From positions 62,496,001 to 62,560,000 of the forward strand of contig NC_134369.1 of assembly GCF_035582795.1 (NCBI RefSeq): a stretch of DNA of 64,000 nucleotides, given 5' to 3'. Numbering within the stretch: the first letter of the stretch is position 1; every line of letters begins with the position of its first letter. This DNA is from Mycteria americana. Lineage: Eukaryota > Chordata > Aves > Ciconiiformes > Ciconiidae. Below are positions 1 through 12,000 of the stretch, piece by piece. Made by a program: the position numbers and the translations under genes. The notes beneath the pieces are model-generated. The model saw only the letters and a program-made list of their open reading frames with translations, was not told the DNA's origin and did not search any database.

Positions 1-96
1 ACTTTAGAAGTGACTGTCTGCAGAAAATGCTCCGTAATGTCATCTTCCATCCTGTCTAGAAATCCATGTACCTTAACATCCTGGCCAGTGCTGGCA
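1..96 (-). CDS. TNFAIP2: TNFAIP2-like exon, cut by window edge
   Basis: Acceptor CACATTTGCAG on the minus strand, entering in phase 2 as the previous exon requires. It encodes VHGFLDRMEDDITEHFLQ, which matches the SHGFDTLLQNLHEDLKPLF region of TNFAIP2. The first two bases of the window read AC (GT on the minus strand), so a donor could sit exactly at the edge or the exon may continue outside. The C-terminal part of the protein is not in this window. Confidence 0.7.
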
Positions 97-3000
97 CTGC
101 AAATGTGTGTCAGCTTATGCCAGACAGTCCTGTTAAAAAAAAAAAAAAGGAGGGGGGGAGGGATATGGAAAGTATTGATCAGATCAAATCAGGCTATTGT
201 CTCAGATCAAAACTCTTCCTACAGTAACCTACACGACTCTCTGGGTAATTGAATGGACACAGGCTCAGGTCCAGGGCTAGCTCAGTGACCCACGTATGTG
301 CACCCATCTTTTGGATAGCTCTCATTAAGATACTGCCACAAGGACACGAAAGCTCAACGCACACAAATGCCACTTGTACACATCACTAGTGAAATTGGAT
401 AAGTAAAAATTCTAGTATTTTCAAAAATGAGTAGGCATGAAGGGGCCTTGACAAATGGAGGCTGGGTGAGCATCCTGTGTGCCTCCGACACCCTACAAAT
501 ACAAGACAAACAATTATGTTCCATCAGAACAGTCTTCAAATCAGCAAATCCTGGTCAAAGTGATCACCAGCTTGAAATCAGACATTTTACTTTCTGGAAA
601 AGCTCAGCGTATAACTTCATTCTCAGTATCACTGTAAAGAATTACATAAAAGAGCCTCGTAAGTATTCAGTCTAGGATCCAGCATCAGCAACATGCAAAT
701 ACAACAAACAAAACAGCTACCTAGGCTCAACGCAAGGCTCCGATGTCAAGTAAGCACTGTGCATATGCTGGATTTGGGCGTTTTGCTGAGTCCAGAGATT
801 CCCAGATAATTTTACACAGGAAGAAGAGAAGCAACCTTGTTTTCTCCATCGCTGCAAGCACTTCTGAAATTAGCTCGTAGGTGCAAGCAGCCTCCCCCAC
901 CCTTCTGTGCTTTACTTCTTCCCTCCTTCCTAGCAACACCAGGGAAAGCCTGGCATGTTCGACAGGGTTTCATTCAGCAAAGTACTTAAGCTTGGGCTTA
1001 CCTTGAAGTGCGTAAGCACACGCATCTCAGTGCAACATTTATGAGGCTTTCCTAATGAGGGAGAATCAGGTCAGGGAGAGGAACCACATCGCAACTCATG
1101 GCAGGGTTGGCCAGGAAAATGTCCACACAAGCAACATGGCATTGCTGCCTGCCTCCTGCTCAGGGTGGTGGGCACCAGAAAGAGCGAGATGGTGGACACA
1201 GGCTATGCCCCCTGCACCTGCAGGGCCTGGGAGCAGGAGAGAAGCAGCAGTACCGGGCTGCCAAGGCAGCAGTCCCAGCCGCCTCTCTCTTGCAGGGCAG
1301 CTGGGACAGCTCTGAAGGGGTCTCGCTGACCCCAGCTGGCTCCCTTCATGCTTAAGGGTTGGTGTGCATGGGGTTGGATGACCAAATCCAGCTGGAGGCA
1401 AGGCCAACCCCATAGCTGAGTTAGAAGATCAGGCAGCAGAAAATTCATTTTGCTCCACATGCCACTAGGTTCTGGTTTCTAACCTGAGAATGCAGCAGTT
1501 CTCCAGGATTCGTAAGCTGCTGCAGACCCCAGGGCAGCCATCGAGCTGGAGAAAGCTTCTTACTTCATTTTCATAGCTAAATTAAAACAGGAAGACGTAT
1601 CTTTAAGCTAGCATGCTCCGTAACGCATCTGACAGCATTAGCCCAGCAGCAAATGGGAGGAATATTCTGTGATTATTTGCCTTTTCAGCATGCACAGTTT
1701 CACGCCCCAAGGGGGGATCTAAAGCAGGACAAAGACGGTCTCTGTCCTGCCCAGCTGGTGAGGAAGGAGAGTGCAGGAATGGCACAGGGAGAGCCCTCGA
1801 GCTGCCCGGGTGCCACTGCTAGGGATCGAGAGGCAGGACGTTCATTTTACCATTGCTGTCGCTGCAACACTTGGTTCTGGGAAGCAACTAAAGCTTTGCC
1901 GATAAAGCCGCAGAATAATGCCTCAGCGTGTATGAATAACCCACAAAGTCTATCGACTGCTTCGTCACAGCTTCAGTCACACAAATGGCTCCTGGACAAG
2001 TCTGTTTTATAGGAATTTCCTTCCCCTCATAATGTGAAGGGCCAAGGATCTTAAATCAAACCTCCTTCTGAAATATTCATCTATAACCAGCAGCACTGGC
2101 ATTTTCTGCTGCGGGGGATACACAGGGAGGGAGACGCCCAAGAGCAAAAAGCAGATAAAGGGAGCCAGAAGAAGTGGTAAGAGGGCAGAAGATGAGAAGA
2201 CAACATTCGTCCTCCTCAGAGAAGCAGGACAGAGCAGAGCTCCTCACCCTCCCAGGGAGCCAGCAGAAAGCACCGTGCCCGGGAAGCACAGCCAGGGTAG
2301 GAAGGGCCAAGCCTGGGCACCAGCCACGTGGCTGCCCCTCTTTCTGGTTGTTTTTAAGGTCTGAGCCTCTCCAGAATAAACATCCCCCAAGGCTTTAACC
2401 TGTCCAGGCAAGTCCAGGTGCACTTTGTTCCCTCAGCTTTAGTCCGACAGCAAATGCTGAGCACATAAACGGCAGCAACGCGCTGTCCCTCCAGTAACAG
2501 CTTGATGGGAAACAGCCATCAAACCAAAGAGGGGCAATGGCAGATCCGGGTGAACACAGCATCGCCAGTCGCTTCATCAGGATTTCTTTCTTTTGAGCAC
2601 TGAGGACGTTGCCAAGGAGGAAAACAGCATCGCTCCTACCTCTCCAGGAACCTCAGGCACTCCTCCAGGCACTCAGCTTCCACCTTCTCGCTCAGGCTCT
2701 CACAGACACGCGAGGCAGCCTCTGCCTTCTCTGTTAGTATCTGTGGATTCCAAGGCATGAGAGGAGAGCAGGACAAAGCCATTTGTTCCCTATGAAGTGA
2801 AAGGAATACATCCCATCCCTCACCCTGCTGCAAATCCCTCTGCCTTCTAGGCAACAACTTCTGTTTCAGTTTTGAGAGCCCTTGTGGAAATAAAAGTATT
2901 TTTAGGAGCCTGATTTTAATGCCTGATCCTACACCTTTGCTACCGCTGCTTTCATCGCGGTCAACAGGCTGGAGAGGCTGGAGTCGAGCCCTGCACTCGG

Positions 3001-6000
3001 GGGAAAGCCTGTCCCTACAGATGTTCTCTGCTAGCCATGTCCAGCCCGGCAGCTCAGCTCGTACAAAGACCTGCCATCTCCAGGAGCACCTGCGCTTCTA
3101 CGTGACTCACCCTTGCAGATAAATTTGGGTGCAGCGGCTAAAAAAAAGGTTAGGCAGCTCTAACGGTGTGCCTTGCACCTCTGCCAGGGTCTCTACCAGG
3201 GATGTCTGAAGAAGGTAGGTGTCATCTTCCCAGCCACCACCGCTCATGCCTGACACGGCAATGCGTGTTAAACCCCACGGCGCCTGTCTCGCCCCACCGA
3301 CCCCAGTTGAGTGGCCCAGGTCTCTGCAGGAGCTGGGCTGTGCCAGACAGCTAAAAATCCACCCCATATTGGGCAGGCTTGAGCAGGTGGCAACTTAATG
3401 CTGCCCATTAGTTGCTCTGTGGAAACAAAAGCTTGCAAGGGGAGGAGAGCCAGATGGATAAAAGGAGACAGATGGACTCATACGCTGTGCTCTCCCAGTG
3501 CTCTGGGAAGCGTCAGACAGAGACAAAGGGTGACTCACATCGTGAATGGGTTTTTCCACCGCTCACAACAGATGTAAAAGTTCACCCAAAGGGACAGGAT
3601 AAAATATGCCACCCCAAAGTGTCAGGAAACCATGGCTGATGAGTTTCCATGACACCTTGTTCATTTTCTATCTGATCTTTAAGCGTCAGCCTGAGAAAAT
3701 TGAGGAGGTGGTGATTTCATAAGGCTTGCCTATTTATCCAGACTTTTCCATCACCTACCCCAGAGCATTCAAACCTGACAGTTACACACACAACAGAGCA
3801 AAACCACTCGTGCTGAAGCATAGCCAGATGTTGCAGATACGAGGACCACAGCATTCAAACCAGGCTTTGGCTTGGTCCCCATTAGAAACCTTTGCCCTGT
3901 CAGCCAGAAGCAGGAAAAAAAAAAAGCCAGCTCAGTAGCTAAAAGCCACCCTAGCGCAGGTACATCACTGAGTACCTCACTGCTCCGCTGCTCCAGCGGG
4001 CACAGGGCAAGGTGAGGAGGGAGCAGTCCCCTCTGTGAGCTCTGCGCTTGGTGCCTGGGTCTGAGTTGGGCCAGAAAAGTCAGGTTTTGCCAGCTAAAGC
4101 TGTATCCTCACAAGGAAGGCCAGCTGCTGTTGATCTGCAACGCCTACCGCCAGCCTCCAACGGGGAGCCTGAGGTTGTCTGCCATCCCAAAGCACCATGG
4201 GGCTACTTCCCTCTCTCATGACCTGAAACGGGACTGCCGCTGGGGTGGTGGCAGTGGAGAAGAAAGACACAGTCACGGCAGCCCAGAACCTGCCCCTGAT
4301 CTCTAGCATCACTTGAGTCCACATGTAAATTCCAGGATTTATTTTAAGCCTTCTGCGGGTCTTGATCCAAACACCCTCTGGCCATGGTGCGTACTGCTCC
4401 TAAATCAGCAGAGTGTGCTTCTGCGATGCCCTTCGAGCACTCGGCTTCGCTGTGCTCTGAAGTAGTCCCTTGTGCTGCCTAATCCATCAGGGCAGCAGTC
4501 GCAGCTGTACCCAGCACACGAGCAGGGAGCAAGCTGCCTGCATTTGCACTGCCAGATATGAGGACCTGCCGTGGCTTGGCAACTCTTGCTGCTTTTATAA
4601 AAGTGCTCTGCAGAACTCATACAGAGCAGACTGGTTAACATACACCACGGCTTTCCAAAAGGTTATATGAAAATCCAGGTGCATATATGAAAATGCAACT
4701 TCAGCTTGAATCAGCTAATCTCAGGCTCATCCTTTTTTAGTTAGTTTAGTTTTCTTTACATACGCACAAGAGAAAAACAGGTTTGGGAGCAAACAGATGC
4801 AGTTTAGGCATGACAGCTAACTTGCAAGCTTTTAACACAGCGAGCTTAGCCCAAGACATGCAAAACTGGGTCTTGCCAAATACCTACATACTTGCGTGCA
4901 AAAACATGACTGCCCCAAAATACGAGAGCTTTTCAGTTCCTCCCGGTTTACCTGAATGACTGCAGCATCTGCACAAGGGGGTTTCCTAATATCAAAGGCT
5001 TCTTTCAGGGCTTTCCCTACTTCCTTCTAAATATTAAAAGAAAAGAAAAAAGAACAGTTGAGATACAATGGCATTCGTAATGAGTTAGATTTCCCAGCCT
5101 CTCATTAGGCATTTGGACTAGATGAATTTCTGCCTCTATGTTTTTGGCTGTCTCGTTTAACCCAAAGCCTGGCTATTTTCCAGCTGACCTAATAACATTG
5201 TTCTGTTTTGTTCCACATTGTTTGTTTGAGTTTAAATGATTTGCAGCTTCCTTTCATCCCAGTGTCAGCTCCGGTTATCTACAGTCTTCCCTAGTTAGCT
5301 TGGCTCAAGTGAAGGCGCCCACACAGCAAAACAGCGCTTAGACACAACGCTGTGCTGCCAGCTACTGTAGCTGAGATTTTCCACCCTTCCCAGCTCCAAC
5401 TGGCACCCACATGAACCAGCCAGTGCTAATTAAAAGCATTCCCTCGCTTGAGCCAGGGACCTGTGAGTGCAAAGAGGAGTCGGGTTAGTGTTTAGAGCTA
5501 CTGTCACAGAGAGATGAGCCCCATGAGGCTGCATGATGGGAAATTTCCCAAGACTTGGCTGGCTGGTGTTATTTTGAATGGACTGTAAAAACAAAACTAA
5601 CACGGCAGAGAAAGGGCTCATTGCTTGAAACATGATCTGACCTTTACAGGAGCTTTAAACTCAAAAGCCTGGCTCGCTTATTTATTCTTTCATTTCTGCA
5701 TCTTCCTCCAAGGAAGTAGAAAGAATGTAAAGTCTGATCTGCCATTTTTGTCTTTGTTCTTTCCTGGCTAATGGATTAGGAAATTTGTGGCTGTCACTGA
5801 AGAATTTCATCAGAAGTATATTCAAAACAACTGCTCTGACATACTCATTGAAAAGTGTTAATCAAAGACAAATAAGCAGTTGTAAACAACCCAAGAAAAA
5901 GTCCTCTCCTCCTGAGTGCCATCACCTGACTGTGAGCAATTGTGTGAACACGATGGGCTGAGATAACACATCCCAGCCAAGCTGCACAAACAATTCTAGC

Positions 6001-9000
6001 CTGCCCCAGTTGCACAGTAAAATGTGTCGGCTTAAGCCAACACGAAGGTCCTGCTCCCCAATGGGACAAAGCGTGCATTTAGTTAGCAACTGCAAGGCAG
6101 TACCTTGTTGAGCCACAGTACTTAGTTGCTTTGGATCAGACGATGCGTCTGAATTGGCACAAGCTTGCCCGTTTGTAGCTCTTGTGGTGACACCCACACC
6201 TCAGGCACCAAAGCTCCAACGTGGAGAGGACCAGAATTTCTGCTGTAACAAACAGGCCCATAAATAACCTCCAGTTTCCTCCTTGGCCCTCCCTGTCTGA
6301 CCAAGACGTGGTACCCCATGCTGTAAAAGCTCCAAATCCACGGACGGCCAGCCCGCCAGTGCTGACTGCCCAGCCAACTGCTTCCTCTCAGAAAATACAA
6401 GGGGCTGAGTTATAACTTGGGTCCCTCATCTGTCCAGCTGCTGGTTTAAAACATGCAAGAATTTAACATCCTCGAGACCTCTACATCGTTATCAAGTGCG
6501 GTCAAAATCGGCCAAGAGGCTCAACACGGGTGGGAGCGCACCGCCGACGCACCGGCAGGCGGGTGGGCAGAACAACTGCACAGCCCCATTCGTTTGGGTA
6601 GCAGCAGGTCCTCAGCCCAAATTCTCCAAAGCACGTGAACTTCTCGGTCCTCCTTTTGTCTACTTGAAAAAATAGAGGGAGGGAGGAAGGGAGGGAAGAA
6701 GACACAGACCCAAGTGATCCTTTGCAGGTCAGTCTAAACCCTCCTCGAGCTTTTGTCCAGGTGCGCATGTCCGGTCCTGCCATCTCTGTTTTTGGACAAA
6801 GAGCCGGTTTTGAGCTGAGGCTGCAGAAGCAGGGGACGGAAAGTTCATTTTCCACCTCTCAGTATCAGAATGAACCCTGGCGTCATGCTGGAAGGTTTGC
6901 CTTGCCCTCACGTCAAATTCCCCAGTACAGCAAGGGCAGGGGCGACGGATCGACAACCCAATCGATGGCACCATCATTTCCAGTTCACCAGCCTTGCAAT
7001 CTCAAAAGGCGCAAAGCCCCCTTGCCCTGGACATGTCCGGGCTGAGGGAACACTGCCTGCATGCAGAGCTGGCCGAGTTCCCTGCAGTGGTGTTTGGAAG
7101 TGGTTTTGAACCCCATGTGGTGTCTGAGCTCTCAGCACCTTCAGATGTGGTCACAGTTCTCGTTGCTCATTTCTGTTTAAAGTGCTTTCAGTTTGCACAG
7201 GTATCAGGCTGGCACTCCCAGTGACAAGCCAGGTATTCACAGGCAAAGCAGACCATGGCTTATTCTGGTTGGTCTCTTTTCATTTAGAAAAACTGAGTCA
7301 TCCATTGAAGTGGCAAAACCTGCATCATGTGATTTACAGTCACAATTATATATTACAATCGCTCAGAGATAACTGACAGGATATCTGCTCAATAGCAGCT
7401 TCCTGTATGTTTGGAATAATGAAGGGCTGGAGTATCCTGGAAAAAGAAACAGAGGGATAAAGCAGGTTTCATAAGCTATGCCACTGAGCTGAGTGAAGAG
7501 ACATCCATAATTTTTCCATATGGAGTCAGCTTATGTCCACTTAAGCTCATTAGCTTGAACCTGGAGCTGGTCCTAAGCTGGCCAGGTTTGAAGCAAGCTG
7601 GGACGCTGCTGTACCACCCTCTCCAGCAATTCCAGCTCTGTTCTCTGTGTACAACACGGCACATTGTAGAGCTGCGATGCTTCCAGACCCAAGGTGGCAT
7701 GAAAAAACGCAGGCAACTCGGGGCAGCGTGGCACAAGAGCTCGTAACCACTGCCAGATCTAGGTGAGCCTGCTCAGCGCATGGTGTATCAGGAAAGCAGA
7801 AAACCCGTGGTTAAACAAAAGCTTTCTCCAGCTATTACATTAGAGGGAATTAAAAAAAAAGAGAGTTAAATTCTCCATCACTGTTAGTCAGCGTCTGTGA
7901 GGGTTTGTCAATGAGTCAGTGACATGCTCTAAGATAACCTCACTAGCATTACCCTGAGTAAAGTCATTTCCTTCACTGTAATATTTGCTAAAAACAGACC
8001 TTAAGAACATGTGTTCTTCCCCAGGGTAATGATTAGAAACAGCCCATAAAGATGCTTAATGTTAAACACTGAAATCAGTAGGTTTTAAGCATATTGTCAC
8101 CAGCTGGCACCTCTGCTCCCATGTTTGTGACTACCTTCGTGTTCTCCTTCAGGGAAAAGGTCTTGAGGAAAATCTCTGCAATTTACAGTACTGTCCCTAG
8201 GGTGATTCAGCAGTTTGCCATGGAATGGCATGCTGCTGCCCGGGGGGCTGGTGGAAAGGGAATTCGAGAGACATGAGTGTGGTAACTCCTGCTGCTGCAT
8301 TTCGGCTTTAGCTGGATCTAAAAGGTCCCGCTGAGTTTTCCAAATAGCATGGTTTCCTCTGGAGGTCCCCGTTGCTACAATGCATCTTCCCTGCTTCCTT
8401 TGTATTCCACATGCCCAGACCGCATTCTTCAAAGGGGGAGCTTCGCTGAGAAAAGAAAGAGACCCTGCAGCCCTGGAGCTGAGGTCACCTGTGGGATCGC
8501 AAGGCAGGATGCCCTGCTCCAACCTTACAGGAGGGCTGTGCTGGGTGTGCACCAGCCGCACGATTTCTTGTGCCGGACTCTGGAAATAATCCTTGCTATA
8601 ACCTCAGCAGTGTCAGTCCAGCACGCTGGAGAGGGCTGTGAGGGGTCCACATACAGACAAATCCGGCAGCCTCAATATCTGCACAGCTGAGGCAAAGGGG
8701 CTATAAATAAACCCAACTGTTGCACACTATGGGCTCATTAACAGCTGGAGAGAAGATGAACAGCATCTTGAAATGGCCCTCAATAAGGAAGTGGGTTTCA
8801 CCCATAGCCTCCCTTTCCTCCAGATACATCAGATTCTGAGCAGAGTAGATTGCAGCACTATGAAGGTGCAGCAACGGGATGAAGAGAGATTTGCAAATGT
8901 CCCAGCAACTCTTTGCTAAGGAGCAAGGACAGGGCAGCATCCCTTTGGCAGAAGACAAGTCATGGATCTTCGCACGTGGGCTCTGCAATGAAACATGGCC

Positions 9001-12000
9001 AAGATGGAGACCTTGGGGCTCACGCACACCTGAGCAGAGCTGGCTCAGCTAGCAAGGAAGCAGCTAATTTAACAAGGACATTCCTTATTTTAAAACTGTG
9101 GGAATAAAACCGGCAGATTGGGGTAAAACTCCTGAGTTCTTACCCGGGCGACTGCAAGTAACTTTTCCTCAGTCTTCAAAATAATCCACACGAGACACGG
9201 TACCCCAAGGGAAAGGCTGTGCTGGGGAGGCTGCCTGGGTCTCAGACATGTCTCGCTGCCACTGTGTACAGAAACAAGAGCTCAGCCAGAGGCCTCTCCT
9301 GCTGGTCCACAGCCCATTGCCCTCCTGGCCCCCCCTGCTTGGCACCACAGCCTCTCGCTAAGCAAACAGGGTGCCCTGCAAGCACCCAGCAGTGTTTGCA
9401 GCGTCGGGGCAGCCACAACGTGGTAGATGATCTTTATCATGCCCTTTCGCCAGCTATTCTTTTGTGCTGTTTCTCTTTCTTCTTCCTATACTTGCTGCCC
9501 AAATTACACTTTTTGCTCACCATTTCCCTCTCCCCTTCCCTCCATCCTGCTGCTGAATTCCTTCTCGGGCTCAGGCAGAGTCACCCAAACACAATTCCAT
9601 GGATGCACAATTTTACAAGCGTCACATATTCTCTCCGAATGGAATAAAAAGCAGCTATATACCAGGACAACTGCATCTACACAGGAGTTTTCATTAAGGC
9701 TGTAACTGTATTCAGAGAGGAAAATCCAAATAGTTAAGTCTGGCATCTCTGCTCTTCTCACTTCCACTTTCTTCACTACTTTCTGACCCAAATACAGTCA
9801 CAGGCTGCTCTTGCTTTTTTTTTTTCTTGAAGGAATTCAGCATTCGCATAACACTTACATTTTTTCCTATCTTTGAGCTTTTCATTATATATTTACTTTA
9901 CATAATTATTCACATCCAATTTCATGCAAGTTTTCAATATTTCATCAATCCATTACTCTTATCTAAAACCAAAGTTTTACCATTTTAAACCCACAAAAGT
10001 AGCAGTAGAAGGGATTTGTCCTGGCCACATGTCTCCCATGTGTCTGAGGACAGCATGCACCAGTGTGTACCCACTGCCCTGCCTCCCTCCTTCGGGAGCT
10101 GGTGAGGGGAAGAGCCCACCCGATGAACTGTTTATGAGCTAATCAAGGGTTTATAAGTGTAATTAATACAAGGAACAGAGAAGCTCTAGGCTTGGATGGA
10201 AGCAATTATATAACCCAAAAGGGCTGAAAACCATTAGGACATAAGTAGATCGGAGCTGTCAAGTAGCAAAGTAACCATGGACACAGAATCAAACACCTCA
10301 TCTACTGCTGTCATACAAAAAGAAATCACAAGAAAGCTTCAGGCTCTCATGACAACCACAAGCTTTGAATTTAAGTTGGGCCAAAAGGTCCCAGATGTGT
10401 CGCTCTTCAGATCATGGTTAAAGCCACATCTGTTTTCCCAAACTTGGGCAGGAATTTAATGATCTGCTCTATGTTTTTCCTGTGATCCGAACACTAATGC
10501 AGGAAATATCGAAACGACTGGTCAAACTACAAGCCAGATAAAGCAGCAAGACAACCAAGGAGACGACAAGAGAAGTCCACAGAGCATAATGCTGACATAA
10601 AGGCAGGAGAAAATTATTCTCGAGTAATCAAAGTATTATGGACCTTGCTAAAAAAGGCTTAACGCAAGAGAAGAAATTGTTCAGGAAAGCAGGACGCTGT
10701 GCATGTCCAACAGGAGTCCAGCGGAGAGACACCTGCCTACTTCAAGTAAGCCCCTGAGCCCAATACTAAGGATTTAGAAAGAGGCAGTACTGCAATGAAA
10801 AAAGGCTCTAATTCTGAGAGCACAGGCAGTGGGCAAGTCTAACCTCAGCAAGAGTCCTGAGCATCGCTGCGTTAACAGGAAGCAGGGATTGTGCTCAGAA
10901 CTGAAGAACAGACACACAGAAAAAATGTAAAGAAAAACAAGTCCTTCAAACATACCTTTTGTACATTTTAAGGCCCCATTCATAAACTGAAAGACATTGG
11001 CTGAAGCTGAAATGGTTACTGTCAATAAGGGTGGAAAGGTGAGAAGAAAAAGAGGCATGACAGCAGCGGGCATAGGTGACGAGCAGTCCTGCTTCCCTGA
11101 AGAAACCACTTCTGTGCTCCAGGCTGGGGAGAAACGTCGTTTCCAGCTGACTCAGGTGCTGTTCTAGTGCTGTCCCGTCTGTGTTACTAGAGGAACCAAA
11201 GGGGGGAATCTGGGCCGTCATGTACTGTATTAGTTTTTCCTCCAGATCTTTCCTCCAGAAGTTTGGACTCCAGGTGGAAACAGACTCCGTCTCTTGGCCG
11301 GTGCCAAGCCACTCTGCTTCCTTCTGCTTCTCCCACTTCAACGATTCCCCCACCGACTGCAACGGCTCCAGGAACATCCTACCACTTCCACTGAGCGCTT
11401 CTCCCACCACAGTCCACATTCGTTCAGCCAGTAGCTTATAAAGTGATTCAGACTTTCCCACACCATCATTTCCAGAATGCTCCAGATCATAAATATGATC
11501 ACAAGCTTCAAAAAATTTTCCTTGCTCAATGAATCCACAGATGGTTTCCTCTGCAATAGAGAGAGTAACAACACAACTTGATGTTTGTTCACTCCTCTAT
11601 AGGACCCACCACTTTAATATCTGAGTACTGAAGTATGTACTTTACATGTATCGCAAAAATCTTCAGGATCTACTCAAGATCACCTCACTTAAGGTCTGGC
11701 ACTAGCACCTCTCAGTTTCCTCAGGACAAGCACTTTCTTTCCTCTTTCTTTCTTTCATCCTTTCTCCTCCAGGCTAACTAAGCCTGCAGACTAGTCTTCT
11801 GCAGCTGTCTGTCATCATCGCAGTAGACCTCCTCTTGTGGGCAATGCAGGTCCATTAATGACAATCTTTCCTTACGGAAAGTATCTTTTTTCCAGAAGAA
11901 AAGCATTAGAGAAAGGACATCTTCTGAAAGAGCCAACAGCTGAAAGTCAAGCTTAGAAGGAATCCTCTGTCTTCTCTACAGAAACTCTGACAGGGCCAAA

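Noticed and set aside
5100..5150. TTTGGACTAGATGA, resembling the TTGGACTAGATGAT motif of CR1
   Set aside because: Only this short stretch matches and no ATTCTATG-type tail follows; too weak to call.
6529..6665. Minus-strand segment with WRIWAEDLLLPKR, resembling RRWAEDVPPQR of TNFAIP2
   Set aside because: The exon at 4952-5026 already covers this protein region, and no phase-0 donor follows, so the likeness is taken as chance.
7340..7460. Very good acceptor (TTTCTTTTTCCAG) on the minus strand followed by an open stretch
   Set aside because: Residues show no Sec6-family match and no donor gives phase 0; kept out of the gene model.
8097..8561. 154-codon open frame on the minus strand
   Set aside because: No start with support, no domain and no splice phase that fits the TNFAIP2-like gene.
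8701..9027. Minus-strand frame with a good CTCCTTAG acceptor near 8920
   Set aside because: In the phase required by the TNFAIP2-like gene it meets a stop after 18 codons; the longer frame has no family likeness.
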